DNA of 64,000 nucleotides from DASWUZ01 sp036401375 (GCA_036401375.1 DASWVB010000007.1:30198-94197), one strand, 5' to 3'; numbered from the stretch's first letter, positions 43,166 through 52,760 are shown. Notes: a model not told the origin generated them from the letters alone. Translations and numbers: made by a program.

Positions 43166-44427
43166 GAGACGGCTCCGGGGTAGGTCGGGGATAAGGACGG
43201 TATGCCATGGATGAGAGAGCGGTCAGCGGCCCTTGCGAGCAGCAGAAAGGTGAGCAGCCGGGTAGCGCTGGCGAGCACCATCGCATCGACAGCCCCCTTG
43301 ACTCCGTAAAGGCGGATGAGCACGATGCCTATCGTAAGCAAGAGAGCCGTGCTGAGAATCTGCACCCACATGTACGTCTTCGGCCTGGACATTCCACCCT
43401 CGTATGCGCCTACCACCGTGGCTAGGTATTGCAGTGTGAATGCGAACACAAACGGCCTCATCAGGGGAGCGAGCGTCAGGTAAGGCGAAGAGACACCGTA
43501 GACGATTCTCATGGCGAGATGAGGAACAGCAAACAGGAGGGCAAAGCAGGGAAGAACGAGGAGACCATATCGTGCACCGTAGCGGACCACCGTCAGTCGT
43601 GCCTGTCTGATGCCTTGTGCGGCTCCACGGGCGACCAGAGGAATGAGGAGGTTGCTCACGCTGAACATGACGGGATTAGCGATGCCGACCAGGTTCAGCA
43701 GTGATTGATAGCCCGCGACGGCCATGGGACCGAAGGATAGCAGGAGCGTCCAGCCCGGGATCTGTAGTGCAAGCATGTTCAGCGAGTTACCGGCAAGGGC
43801 GAACCGGCCGATGTTCCAGGCATACTTCGCGTGCTCTCGATGCAGATGGAGGCGGCGGAGCGTAACTTTGACAAGGGCAAACTGCCAGCAGGCCGCCGCC
43901 AGCGATGTCGCGGCAACGATGAGGAACACTATGGCCAGGCGCGTCGGCCGCACCAGTGCAAGAGCAGCCGCTTGCCCGACATAGCAGAGCATGTCGGGCA
44001 GGATGGCGGAACGCGACTGTACAGCAGCAAGCAGCGCGCGGCGGGCCGTCTCCTGCAGCTGCCACAGCACCATCGCCAGGGACATCACCGGCCAGAGTTC
44101 GATCCTGTGCAGTGCGAAGGTGACGATGCCGAGCAGGCCGGCCAGCGGCACGCTCAGTAAAAGAGTATGGACCAGCGCGGCGCTGGAGAGCAGTCCCAGT
44201 TCGCCATTCAACGCGGTAGCGCCCCTCAACGTGAGCGGGTAGACGACCAGCGAAGTGTGACACGTGTTGATGGCGAACAGCGAAAGAAACAGCAGGCTGA
44301 AGGCGCCGTAGTCGGCCGGCGCAAGCAGCCGCGCCAGCACCAGTGCAGTGAGGAAATTGCCTCCACTGACTACCGACTGATCCAGCAGGGAGCAGCTCGT
44401 CTCGCTCCTCAGGATCTTACTGAACAT
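43162..44427 (-). CDS. wzx: Wzx-type oligosaccharide flippase (system B)
   Basis: 421 residues with about 12 hydrophobic segments; its start overlaps the GT39-like stop by 11 bp and its stop overlaps the next GT2 by 4 bp. 'LLDQSVVSGGNFLTALVLARLLAPADYGAFSL' (spread over residues 14-45) is the standard opening of MOP/polysaccharide-synthesis flippases, and 'GYQSLLNLVGIANPVMFSVSN' matches TM7-8. It should move the system B lipid-linked repeat unit to the periplasm. It is shorter and clearly different from the plus-strand flippase at 4931-6457, so the two likely serve different polymers. Confidence 0.83.
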   Translation of the reverse strand: MFSKILRSETSCSLLDQSVVSGGNFLTALVLARLLAPADYGAFSLLFLSLFAINTCHTSLVVYPLTLRGATALNGELGLLSSAALVHTLLLSVPLAGLLGIVTFALHRIELWPVMSLAMVLWQLQETARRALLAAVQSRSAILPDMLCYVGQAAALALVRPTRLAIVFLIVAATSLAAACWQFALVKVTLRRLHLHREHAKYAWNIGRFALAGNSLNMLALQIPGWTLLLSFGPMAVAGYQSLLNLVGIANPVMFSVSNLLIPLVARGAAQGIRQARLTVVRYGARYGLLVLPCFALLFAVPHLAMRIVYGVSSPYLTLAPLMRPFVFAFTLQYLATVVGAYEGGMSRPKTYMWVQILSTALLLTIGIVLIRLYGVKGAVDAMVLASATRLLTFLLLARAADRSLIHGIPSLSPTYPGAVS

Positions 44428-46168
44428 GAGGGCGACCGCCGTGCGGCGCTTCGGCGATTGAGGAGAGTGTTCCGCCGAGCGTTCGGGCCGTATCGAGCCT
44501 ACATTCGATCACGTCCATGTAAGCCAGCCTGCGCCGGGTCGCGCAGCTGTAATCCGGAGAGAGCACCTCGGCTGGAGGGGCACTGTGGTCCCACCGGAAG
44601 CCTCGGAACTCGTTTACAACGACTTCTATGGTGGGAGCGTCGTTCGAGTGTACGCGGAGGAAGTCCGACAGATTACCAGGCTCGACCTCGGTCGCGTCAA
44701 TCACAGACTGGGCTCCGTAGTGTTGCATCAGATTCAACTGCCCTGCGGCGAGGAACACAGGCACTGCCTGCTTTGCGGTAATCTGGGCGGTCGAGCGGTA
44801 GTCGTCCTTCCGAAACTCTGGTGCGAAATAATAGCTTTTCAGCGAGATCAGGTTGATGATCAGCCATCCACCCAGACCGCACGCCAGCCAACGGTTGGAC
44901 GTTTCTCCCCCTGACGCCGGTAGCGTCGATGCGCACAGCAGGATGAGGACGACGATGAGCGAAAACAGTGCCGAGGCGTGCCGTGGAAGGATGTTGAGCC
45001 TCCCTGCCGCCCCGAAGACGCCGAAGAAGACGACCAGGTAAGTGACCGATGCGACAGCGACCGTAGCAAGGAGCGGCGAGCCTCTCCAGCGCCTCTTCAA
45101 GGCTCTCAGGACGCCGACCGCGAGTGCCGCCGCTACCAGCAGGCAAGCCAGCAGGATAGGCCACGATCTAAGTGCGACGGCAAATCTCTGGGGTCCGCGT
45201 AGTAGCTCGGTCGGAGGTCCGACGGTGGTACCGAAGAGGACTCCATAGATCGTGTAGCCGATATTCATCCAGAGCGGCTGCTTGATGCTGGTGATGTCCC
45301 TGGAGACGAGGCTCGGCGAATTCTGTGTTGCTAGCCACCAGTAGCTTGCGAAGCAAGCTCCCGAAAAGATCAGTGGAGAGGTCCACACCCGCAGCCATCT
45401 CGAGAAACGCGAAGGGACAGGCGGGTTTGATCCCGGCGCAGGGCCCGCAACAAGGTCGGCGAACGCGAGCGATAAGACCAGCAGCGCGCTGAACGAACTG
45501 GCGAGCACGCACAATGCGCAAACCACGGAGAGGACAACGGTCGATCTCGTTGTCAGGCTGCCTGAAAAGCTGCGGGAACTGCGTATCCAGACGCACAGCA
45601 GGACCATCGCAAGCATCTGGATGAGCGCATAGGGCCTGGCCTCCTGCGCGTAGTAGATCGAATAGCTGGACAGCCCTATACCGCAAATGGCGAAGATCGC
45701 TGCAGAGCGGCGGGCGCCTGGAGCATGGCGAGCGACTCTATAAAGAGCCGACATCGAGACTATACAGAACAGGGCGGACGGCAGACGGATCGCCACGTCG
45801 GAAGTGCCCGCTGCCCTGCTCCAGAGATACATGAAGAAGTAGTAAACCGGCTGCAGATGCTCGCTGGTCGTCATGCTGAAAAATGTCTTCAGAAAGGCGC
45901 GGAAGTTGGTCGTTGAGATCAGCGAGAGCGTATATCCCTCGTCGTACCACAAGCTCTGATGGGTGAGAGCGGCGAGGCGCAGCGCCCCAAAGAGTGCGAT
46001 CAGCAGCACTGGGGTCAGGCCCGGTGCGGGTTGCGTCCCAGGTGTGTGCCTCCTTTTTGCGACAGTCGTCTCTGGGACGTGCATGGAGGTTAAGATGCGC
46101 CGCTCGGCGTCCTTTACTGCGTTACCCTGGTGCGCGACACCCTGTTGGCTGTGCAGCAGCTCAGGCAT
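44417..46168 (-). CDS. GT39-like integral membrane glycosyltransferase
   Basis: 583 residues from ATG 46168, which overlaps the Wzy stop by 8 bp in the same arrangement as the GT2/GT4 pair downstream. An ATG 28 codons later is an alternative. The catalytic loop follows TM1 with 'HQSLWYDEGYTLSLIS' (Asp-Glu), then 'SEHLQPVYYFFMYLW' and 'AIRLPSALFCIVSMSALYRVA', as in ArnT/PMT GT-C enzymes. Ten or so membrane helices are seen, then a ~130-residue periplasmic domain. It uses a polyprenyl-phosphate sugar to glycosylate an extracytoplasmic acceptor, possibly a side branch of the polymer. A related gene is in system A (9334-10908). Confidence 0.75.
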   Translation of the reverse strand: MPELLHSQQGVAHQGNAVKDAERRILTSMHVPETTVAKRRHTPGTQPAPGLTPVLLIALFGALRLAALTHQSLWYDEGYTLSLISTTNFRAFLKTFFSMTTSEHLQPVYYFFMYLWSRAAGTSDVAIRLPSALFCIVSMSALYRVARHAPGARRSAAIFAICGIGLSSYSIYYAQEARPYALIQMLAMVLLCVWIRSSRSFSGSLTTRSTVVLSVVCALCVLASSFSALLVLSLAFADLVAGPAPGSNPPVPSRFSRWLRVWTSPLIFSGACFASYWWLATQNSPSLVSRDITSIKQPLWMNIGYTIYGVLFGTTVGPPTELLRGPQRFAVALRSWPILLACLLVAAALAVGVLRALKRRWRGSPLLATVAVASVTYLVVFFGVFGAAGRLNILPRHASALFSLIVVLILLCASTLPASGGETSNRWLACGLGGWLIINLISLKSYYFAPEFRKDDYRSTAQITAKQAVPVFLAAGQLNLMQHYGAQSVIDATEVEPGNLSDFLRVHSNDAPTIEVVVNEFRGFRWDHSAPPAEVLSPDYSCATRRRLAYMDVIECRLDTARTLGGTLSSIAEAPHGGRPHVQ

Positions 46169-47450
46169 TGGGGAGTCCGTGGCTAAGCCCTGCCGGCGCT
46201 CCGTAGAAGGCCTGCGGCGCCGGATGAGCAGCATGCCGGGCTGCCAGTCGCAAGCCGAGACTCGTGGTGATCGCGCAGAAGAGTAGGTAGGAGATGCCAG
46301 ACCGGCTGAGCAGGGCGCTTTCGTTCAGGTTGTAGACCAGCCAGAAGACGAGGAGCACGAAGGGATAGAAGCGGGCTGATGACTGTTCAGCGGCAGCATA
46401 CCTCAAGGCGCGTGCAAAGAACTGAACGAGCGCCAGCAGGAAGAGCAAAGCTCCCACCACTCCGACCCCAAGCAACAGGTCGAGATAACCATTGTGGGCG
46501 GTCGGCACCAGCCATCCCACTCCCCGGATGATGGTCAGCGAGTCTCCTTGCAGCCCCTGCCAGAAGGCGTCAAATCCATAGCCAAGCATGGGGTGGTGAC
46601 CGATGGCGATGACGACCAGGGACCAGAGTTCGGTACGGCCGGACAGCGTCGTATCCTTGGAGAAGATGGCAGGCAGAAGAGCTGCGTTCTCGACCACGAG
46701 GAAGCCGAGCCCCCCCAGGGCTGCAAGCGCAATGAGGACAACAGGCACCCTCTGAGAAGAAGGAAAGCGAAGCACAAGAAGAAACGGCACGAATAGCAGC
46801 GCGAAGACGGTTGCCACGAGCGAGCCTGAAGAGCGCGACAGCAGGAGGAGGAACAGAGCGATCGCGGCTAGGGGCCAACGGAGATTCTCGAGACGCCGGA
46901 AGGGCACCAGAAGCATGGTAAGAAATGCCAGGCCCATCTCGAAGCCAAAGATGTTCTTGTGCGTGGTAAGACCCTTGAGCGAGAAAGGATCGGAAGGCGA
47001 GTACAGCAGATGCCTTGACACTGCGAAGAGGCAGGCAGTCGCGAAGATGTGGATCAGGCTCGCGAGAGCCAGGAGCCGCGCTAGTTCTGGCACGTCGTAT
47101 TCCCCGCCAATGATGATCCCGATCAGGCTGGTGAGTGCAAGGAAGAGCGCACGGCGGAGCGTAGTGCCGGGATCGCTGCTCCAGGCCCCGGACACAACAC
47201 AGAACATCAGAATGGGCAGCAGGGTCTTCGCCGCGGCTAACGAGGTGAGCACCCTCGCCGGATGGGTGACCATGCGGCTAAGGATGATTGCGTAGAAGAG
47301 CCCTGTCGTGATGATGACGGGTAGGTGCAGGCTATTGTCAACGACTCCAAGATCTGTGTCGGAGAGGCCTGGCGACGCAATGCCCATGACCACGCCCATG
47401 AGGGTCAGCATGAGGCCGACTACGGCGGCTTTGTAGATGCGATCGTTCAT
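46161..47450 (-). CDS. wzy: O-antigen ligase/polymerase family protein (Wzy-like, system B)
   Basis: 429 residues from ATG 47450; a longer in-frame TTG start at 47489 is less likely. About 11 hydrophobic helices and a periplasmic loop containing 'TTLSGRTELWSLVVIAIGHH', 'GYGFDAFWQG' and 'TAHNGYLDLLLGVGVVGALL' match the Wzy_C (PF04932) signature: the Arg of SGRTELW and the His of AHNGYLD are the conserved glycan/lipid contacts. It polymerises repeat units flipped by the system B flippase. It follows the Wzc-Wza fusion by 63 bp, so one operon is likely. Confidence 0.87.
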   Translation of the reverse strand: MNDRIYKAAVVGLMLTLMGVVMGIASPGLSDTDLGVVDNSLHLPVIITTGLFYAIILSRMVTHPARVLTSLAAAKTLLPILMFCVVSGAWSSDPGTTLRRALFLALTSLIGIIIGGEYDVPELARLLALASLIHIFATACLFAVSRHLLYSPSDPFSLKGLTTHKNIFGFEMGLAFLTMLLVPFRRLENLRWPLAAIALFLLLLSRSSGSLVATVFALLFVPFLLVLRFPSSQRVPVVLIALAALGGLGFLVVENAALLPAIFSKDTTLSGRTELWSLVVIAIGHHPMLGYGFDAFWQGLQGDSLTIIRGVGWLVPTAHNGYLDLLLGVGVVGALLFLLALVQFFARALRYAAAEQSSARFYPFVLLVFWLVYNLNESALLSRSGISYLLFCAITTSLGLRLAARHAAHPAPQAFYGAPAGLSHGLPNA

Positions 47451-47513
47451 GACGTTCCGATCAACTTTCGCTGTACAGGGCCCGTTCAACGCCGCGGGGC
47501 TCTACTCTATCGG

Positions 47514-50500
47514 CTAATTTGCCACGACGTAGAGCGCCGAGCCGGCCACCGAGGAGGCGATGCTCTGCGTTCCCTCAGCCAGAGTCTTTAGTCCGCTCGA
47601 GGGCACGAACAGGATGTCGCCGCTCATCAGCACCTGGTCCTTTTCCTTACCCCGCATCATCGCCTTCAACTGTACGGGGATTGTCTCGGTCCCGTTAGCT
47701 GTCTTACGCAACAGAATTACGTGCTTTAGCGAGGCATTGCGAGTGGTCCCCTGTGCCTCCGAGATTGCCTGCAGAATAGTCATATGACCGTTGTCGTGCA
47801 TGATGTAGCCGCCGGGCCGGGTGACATCCCCAAGCACGTAAGCGAGGCCGGCGCGAGGCACGATCACCGTGTCACCCGCATAGACGCGGACATTGCTGTC
47901 GGCTACCTGTCTGCCGTCATCCTGCGTCATGGTGACGGTCTCAACAGCCCCTGTGCCGCGCCGGCGAATAGAAACGACGGTGTCTGCCGCCGGTGTAGGA
48001 CCCTCAGCCAGCGCGATCACGTCGACCAGGCTGCGGGCAGAGTAGATCGGGTATAGGCCCGGCTTCTTGACCTCTCCCTCTACGGTGACGCCCTGGGTGG
48101 TGAACTCCTTGATCGAGACAGAGACCTGCGGGGAAGCAATCAGACCGCGGCTCCGGAACTGGTCTTCCAGCTGACTGGCGAGTTGGTCGGGCTGGATACC
48201 GGCTGCCTTCACGTCGCCCAGAAGGGTGAGGTGGATGGTGCCATTCGAGCCGACCCGCACCTCCTGCGTCAGCTCGGGCGCGTCGTAGACGAGAATGGAC
48301 AGCAGATCACCCTCTCCGATAACAAGCTTCTGGGCGTCGGCGATCGTGGATCCCGGAGTAAAGCCTGGCGCAGTTGCTGTAGCTGCTTCCGTCTGGCCAA
48401 AGCCTCTCGAAGACACCACAAGGGTCAGCCCTAGGACCAGGAGCGCCACGATGTTGTTGCCGCTTCTGACCACCTGCGTCGCGGGGGAGAGTATCTGTGC
48501 CGGGGTCGCCTTGTAGCCGTCGCTCTGCTTGCCCCAGTAGTAGTAGAAGTCCGTCGACTCGAAATCGATGCCGTTGAGAACGATGCCAAGCACCCGTGCT
48601 CCAGCCCGCTGCAGGACGCTGTGAGTGCGAGCGAGGGAGTGTTGCGCGGTGCTGCCGCACTTGGCAACGACCATCACCGCGTCGACGATGCGCGAGAGTG
48701 ATACGGTGTCCGTCACTGCGAGGATCGAGGGGGTATCGATCAGCACGATGTCAAAGCTCTTACGCAGATGACCGAGCAGGTCCTGCATGGTAACCGATCC
48801 GAGCACGTCGGCCGGGTAGTGAGCGTGCTGCCCCGCCGGAAGCACGAAGAGGCCGGGGATCTCTTCATACGTGGTGATGTACTTCTGCCAGCTGATGTCT
48901 GAGACAGCCTCGTCCAGCCCGTCCAGGTTGTCATAACCCAGCGCCTTGGTCAGAGTACGCTTCCGCAGATCGGCGTCAACAACGACCACGCTACGTCCGG
49001 ACTGGGCGAAGGCAGCCGCCAGGTTAAAGGTAGTAAAGCTCTTGCCCTCGCCCTCTGAGGTGCTGGTAATCGCGAGTACCTTGGACTGCTTACCCGGCAG
49101 GGCCGAGAGGATCGCGGTGCGCAGAATGCGGAAGGCCTCGGCCACGACGGAGCGGGGCGCTTTGGCAGTGGTCTGATACTGCCATTCGTCCCCGAAGGTA
49201 CTCTTTCGCAGCGACTGCACGGCTGCTTTGGGCAGGGAGCGCTCCGCGGGAGGGATGAGCGCCAGCACCGGGGTTCCCAGAGCATCTTCTATCCTTTGCG
49301 GATCATGAACTGTACCGTCAAAGACCTCTGCCAGGAATGCAGCGACCACGCCCAGGAGAAGCCCTGTCAGCAGAGCCAGCAGCGTGTAGATCAGCAGCAG
49401 CGGCTGAGCGGCCTTGTCAGGCGGAATCGCTGGATCGAGGATGTTCAGATTTGTCGAGCGCATACCGGCGAGTACACCGGCCTCTTTCATGCGGCGCAGC
49501 AGCTGCTCATACAGATCGCGGCTTGTATCGGCCTCGTGCTTGGCGGAGGTGTAGACGGTCGCATCACGATTCATCTGCGCCGCCAGGGTCTTCTGATCCT
49601 GCAGGGCCTTGGCCGCTGAGGCCTCGGTATCCGCAGCCACCTTGTACTCGGCGGTAGCCTGTCCAACCAGCCGATCGGTCTCGTTTTTGATCGAGGCCTG
49701 GATGGATTGCAGACGCTGCCCGGCCTGGATCACCTTGGGATATTGCGGACCATAGTGCGCGTTCAATTCAGCGTAGGACGCGGCGGCCTCAGCCTGCTGC
49801 TGACGCAGCAATTGTAGCGGAGCATTTGTGGTGTTGGCTCCAGTCGCCTGCTCGCCGATCATCCCGGCCAGTACCTCCGGGTTCCGCGTAAGCGCAAGCT
49901 TATAAATTGACTGCTTCATCGCGCGGTTGGCCTGGGCCACGGTGAGTTGCGCATTCAACTGCTCCAGCTTGGCATTCACCGCATTGTTGGTCTCGTCCAC
50001 GCCATAGATGCCGGACTGCTGCTGCAGACGGGCGACGTTTGCCTGGGACTGATCGACCTGCGCCTTCATCTGCTGGAGTTCGTTGCTTAGAAACGACGTG
50101 GCCTGGGCGCTCGCGTTGTAGCGTACCTGGAAGTTGTAGTCGATGAAGTCGGCGAGAAGCTGATTCACCACCTGCGCTGCCCTGTTTGGATCTCTATCGA
50201 GAAAGCTGACGGAGATGAGCCTCGTACCTGAGACGGAGCTGACCTTAAGACGCTTGCTGAATTTCTCGATCACGTAGGCCAGGCGCTTGGGTGCGTGTTG
50301 CAACGGCAGACCGGCTTCAGCAGCATCGCTGCGCGGCTGATAGTCGGGCAGTTGGTCGAGGTGCAACTCGTTGATCACCCGCAAAGCCATGTTCCGCGAC
50401 TCAAGCACGTCGACCTGTGTCTGGGCAGCCAGGTTAAAATCAAGCGCGTCGGCAGCCGCAGTACTGCTGCTCTGTGCGGAGTCGCTGAAATCAGCGGCAG

Positions 50501-50738
50501 CATCCTGCTTCAGGATTTGCAGCTTTGCCTCGGCGCGGTAGAGCTTCGGAGTGAAAAGGGTGTACGCCAGTCCCAAGGCCAACACGACACCTGCACAGGT
50601 CAGCAATATCCGGCGACGGCGGCTCACCACCTTCCAGAGGTCGACGATGTTGTAGCTGTTTTGGGCTGGGGCGAGCCGGGCGAGCTGCTGAGATTCGGCT
50701 CGCTGCGATGCTGGTACCAGACTGTGATCTTCACTCAT
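47514..50738 (-). CDS. Wzc-Wza fusion: BY-kinase chain-length protein joined to polysaccharide export/SLBB protein
   Basis: 1074 residues, ATG with GGAG 8 bases upstream. Residues 1-745 are a complete Wzc: TM1 (~44-62), coiled coil with 'YGPQYPKVIQAGQRL', 'DLYEQLLRRMKEAGVLAG', TM2 (~446-470), Walker A 'TSEGEGKSF' (~560-568), Walker A' 'VVVDADLRKR' (~585-593), Walker B 'IVLIDTPS' (~664-671) and tyrosines 732-734 and 742 ('FYYYW...GY'). Then, with no stop, residues ~758-780 read like a signal peptide/TM ('RSGNNIVALLVLGLTLVVSS'). Residues ~806-1060 are a Wza: poly_export 'VIGEGDLLSILVYDAPELTQ', SLBB 'QGVTVEGEVKKPGLYPIYS' and a second SLBB 'AYVLGDVTRPGGYI'. An internal GTG at 48473 has no ribosome-binding site. 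It could span from cytoplasm to outer membrane, or be cut after the third hydrophobic segment. Confidence 0.9.
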   Translation of the reverse strand: MSEDHSLVPASQRAESQQLARLAPAQNSYNIVDLWKVVSRRRRILLTCAGVVLALGLAYTLFTPKLYRAEAKLQILKQDAAADFSDSAQSSSTAAADALDFNLAAQTQVDVLESRNMALRVINELHLDQLPDYQPRSDAAEAGLPLQHAPKRLAYVIEKFSKRLKVSSVSGTRLISVSFLDRDPNRAAQVVNQLLADFIDYNFQVRYNASAQATSFLSNELQQMKAQVDQSQANVARLQQQSGIYGVDETNNAVNAKLEQLNAQLTVAQANRAMKQSIYKLALTRNPEVLAGMIGEQATGANTTNAPLQLLRQQQAEAAASYAELNAHYGPQYPKVIQAGQRLQSIQASIKNETDRLVGQATAEYKVAADTEASAAKALQDQKTLAAQMNRDATVYTSAKHEADTSRDLYEQLLRRMKEAGVLAGMRSTNLNILDPAIPPDKAAQPLLLIYTLLALLTGLLLGVVAAFLAEVFDGTVHDPQRIEDALGTPVLALIPPAERSLPKAAVQSLRKSTFGDEWQYQTTAKAPRSVVAEAFRILRTAILSALPGKQSKVLAITSTSEGEGKSFTTFNLAAAFAQSGRSVVVVDADLRKRTLTKALGYDNLDGLDEAVSDISWQKYITTYEEIPGLFVLPAGQHAHYPADVLGSVTMQDLLGHLRKSFDIVLIDTPSILAVTDTVSLSRIVDAVMVVAKCGSTAQHSLARTHSVLQRAGARVLGIVLNGIDFESTDFYYYWGKQSDGYKATPAQILSPATQVVRSGNNIVALLVLGLTLVVSSRGFGQTEAATATAPGFTPGSTIADAQKLVIGEGDLLSILVYDAPELTQEVRVGSNGTIHLTLLGDVKAAGIQPDQLASQLEDQFRSRGLIASPQVSVSIKEFTTQGVTVEGEVKKPGLYPIYSARSLVDVIALAEGPTPAADTVVSIRRRGTGAVETVTMTQDDGRQVADSNVRVYAGDTVIVPRAGLAYVLGDVTRPGGYIMHDNGHMTILQAISEAQGTTRNASLKHVILLRKTANGTETIPVQLKAMMRGKEKDQVLMSGDILFVPSSGLKTLAEGTQSIASSVAGSALYVVAN

Positions 50739-50783
50739 GAAGCGTCTCCGATCGGGCCTTTCAGATACGAGTCAACTTCGGTC

Positions 50784-52247
50784 CTACGCAACCTGCTGCT
50801 TGTCATCCAGCACATCGAGTTCCTTGGCCGCCGACCTGCCAGAGGAAGGCTCTGCTGCCTCGTCGAGCAGCGGACGAACCTGCCAGTCGGCCGCTCGCGT
50901 GCTAGATCCGATGCAAAAGTAATTCAGGCCTGCAGCATGTACCTTCTCCGGCTGTAGCAGGTTCTTGCCGTCGATGACGATAGGGTGCTTCAGCAATCCG
51001 CGAATATGCAGAAGGTCGAGGTCGGCAAATTCCGCCCACTCGGTCAGGATCAGCAGCGCGTCGGCGCCGTCGCAGGCAGCATACGCGTCCTCTGCATAGA
51101 TGACCTCACCAGGCGCGAGCAGCTTCTTGGCCTTTTCCATGGCGGCGGGATCATAGGCTACGATCTCTACCCCCTCAACCTTGAGACGGTGAATGATGTC
51201 GATCGCGGGGGAGTCGCGAACATCGTCAGTGCCGCCTTTAAATGCCAGCCCCAGTACTGCGAGCCGTTTGCCGCGAAGCGTCCAGAGAACCTCGCGCACC
51301 TTCTGCACGAAGTGACTCTTCTGTGCCTCGTTGATGGCCATGATCTCTGAAAGCAGGCTGAAGTCGTAGCCAACAGACTGCGCGACGGACCGGAAGGCAA
51401 GAACGTCTTTGGGGAAACAGGAGCCGCCGTAGCCTATGCCGGGTTTCAGGAACTTGGGGCCGATACGGCTGTCGGAGCCGATCCCTTCGGAGACCTGCCG
51501 CACATCGGCGCCTACCCGTTCGCAGACATTTGCAACAGCGTTGATGAAGGAGATCTTCAAGGCCAGGAATGCGTTGGACGCGTGCTTGATCAGCTCAGCA
51601 CTCTTAACGCTGCTCACAATCAGCTTTGCCGGACCGGAGGCGGTGCCCGGGATAGCGTCAGCCCGCTGGTAGTAGCTGCCATCCAGGATGGGCCGGTAGA
51701 TCTCGATCAGCCGGTCGCGGCTGATCGGGTCATCGACGCCAAAGACGATCCGGTCCGGATACAGGAAGTCGGAGACGGCGGTCCCCTCACGAAGAAATTC
51801 CGGGTTGGAAGCGATGCTGAACTGCTCGGGTAAGGCGCGATTGAGAATCATGGTGCGCCGAACGGCCTCGCACGTCCCTACCGGCACCGTACTCTTCTCG
51901 ACGATGATCTTGTGGCCCTCAAGAGAGCTGGCGAGCTGGCGAGCGACTGCCTCGACATAGGAAAGATCCGCGTCACCGTTTGGAGAAGGGGGCGTACCGA
52001 CGCAGATAAACGCAACATCACAGAATCGAAATGCCTGCTGAATATCGCCGGAGAAGGTGAGTCCGCGCCCGGCGTGACGCGCAAAGAGCTCAGGAAGAAG
52101 GTCCTCATGGATCGGTACATGACCTGCACGAAGCGCATCCAGCTTAGCCGGGTCGTTGTCCACCGTAATCACTTCGTGCCCCAGCTCCGCAAAGCAGGCT
52201 GCGGAGACCAGGCCGACGTAGCCGGCCCCAATGACAGCAATCTTCAT
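50784..52247 (-). CDS. ugd: UDP-glucose 6-dehydrogenase
   Basis: 487 residues; GGGGGACGG precedes the ATG. NAD-binding 'MKIAVIGAGYVGLVSAACFA', 'FICVGTPPSPNGDADLSYVE', 'EKSTVPVGT', 'SNPEFLREGTAVSDFLYPDR' and the catalytic Cys in 'GIGYGGSCFPKDV' are all present, as is 'LGLAFKGGTDDVRDSPA'. It oxidises UDP-glucose to UDP-glucuronate in the cytoplasm, which the neighbouring UDP-xylose synthase can decarboxylate. The C-terminal tail of about 30 residues is longer than usual and low in complexity. It lies 103 bp after the XRE regulator 2 gene and 46 bp before the Wzc-Wza fusion, so it may be co-transcribed with either. Confidence 0.94.
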   Translation of the reverse strand: MKIAVIGAGYVGLVSAACFAELGHEVITVDNDPAKLDALRAGHVPIHEDLLPELFARHAGRGLTFSGDIQQAFRFCDVAFICVGTPPSPNGDADLSYVEAVARQLASSLEGHKIIVEKSTVPVGTCEAVRRTMILNRALPEQFSIASNPEFLREGTAVSDFLYPDRIVFGVDDPISRDRLIEIYRPILDGSYYQRADAIPGTASGPAKLIVSSVKSAELIKHASNAFLALKISFINAVANVCERVGADVRQVSEGIGSDSRIGPKFLKPGIGYGGSCFPKDVLAFRSVAQSVGYDFSLLSEIMAINEAQKSHFVQKVREVLWTLRGKRLAVLGLAFKGGTDDVRDSPAIDIIHRLKVEGVEIVAYDPAAMEKAKKLLAPGEVIYAEDAYAACDGADALLILTEWAEFADLDLLHIRGLLKHPIVIDGKNLLQPEKVHAAGLNYFCIGSSTRAADWQVRPLLDEAAEPSSGRSAAKELDVLDDKQQVA

Positions 52248-52349
52248 CCGTCCCCCAAAAGCATCAAAGTCTTACATCAAAAGTGCACAGTAAAACAGGC
52301 TTGCTCCATCGGTCTGCAAAAGACCCGGTACCACCTAGTCTCCAGCGCC

Positions 52350-52664
52350 CTAAATATCTTTCAGCAACTCGGACAGGCTCATGTGCAGACCGAGGGCCAT
52401 GATCTCGAGCATCGGCAACGAGATAGACTTGCGACCCCGCTCGACGTCGCTGATGAAGCTGCGATCAATTCCAAAGTCAATCGCCATCCGGAGCTGTGTC
52501 ATGTTTCGCTCCCGCCGGAGTTCACGCAACCGCGCGCCGAAACGGCTGCTTACATCCATGGGCAGGTAGTAAGTTGTAGGACCTCGCCGGGACTCAGCGG
52601 GTGAGACAGGCGCGACGCCCGTCATGCCGTTGCTGCTCATAATTGGTCTAGCTCCACTAAGCAT
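52350..52664 (-). CDS. XRE-family HTH regulator 2
   Basis: 104 residues from ATG 52664 (AAGGAG 7 bases before); an earlier ATG at 52691 is in frame. It is a close paralogue of regulator 1 at 22656-22937: both have 'PMDVS-RFG-RLR-LRRER', 'FGIDRSFISDVERGRKSISL' and 'SLSELL-DI', differing mainly in a longer variable N-terminal arm. There is no sensor domain. It sits between UDP-xylose synthase and ugd, inside system B. A GATAGCCGACA element lies 97-127 bp upstream of its start, so autoregulation is possible. Confidence 0.9.
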   Translation of the reverse strand: MLSGARPIMSSNGMTGVAPVSPAESRRGPTTYYLPMDVSSRFGARLRELRRERNMTQLRMAIDFGIDRSFISDVERGRKSISLPMLEIMALGLHMSLSELLKDI

Positions 52665-52760
52665 TCCGGCACTCCTTAGTCCCTCGTTCATTCCAGCGGA
52701 CCCGACCGGACGCTCGTCCTAAGAGTCTTTAGAACGACACCTACTTGCGATTCGGATGCC

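Noticed and set aside
47514..48473. Separate wza gene starting at the internal GTG 48473
   Set aside because: No Shine-Dalgarno in front of it and the frame is continuous with wzc; a fusion is the simpler reading, though internal initiation is not excluded.
51912..52604. 230-codon plus-strand frame across ugd and XRE regulator 2
   Set aside because: Runs antisense through two well-supported genes and their gap; no motif.
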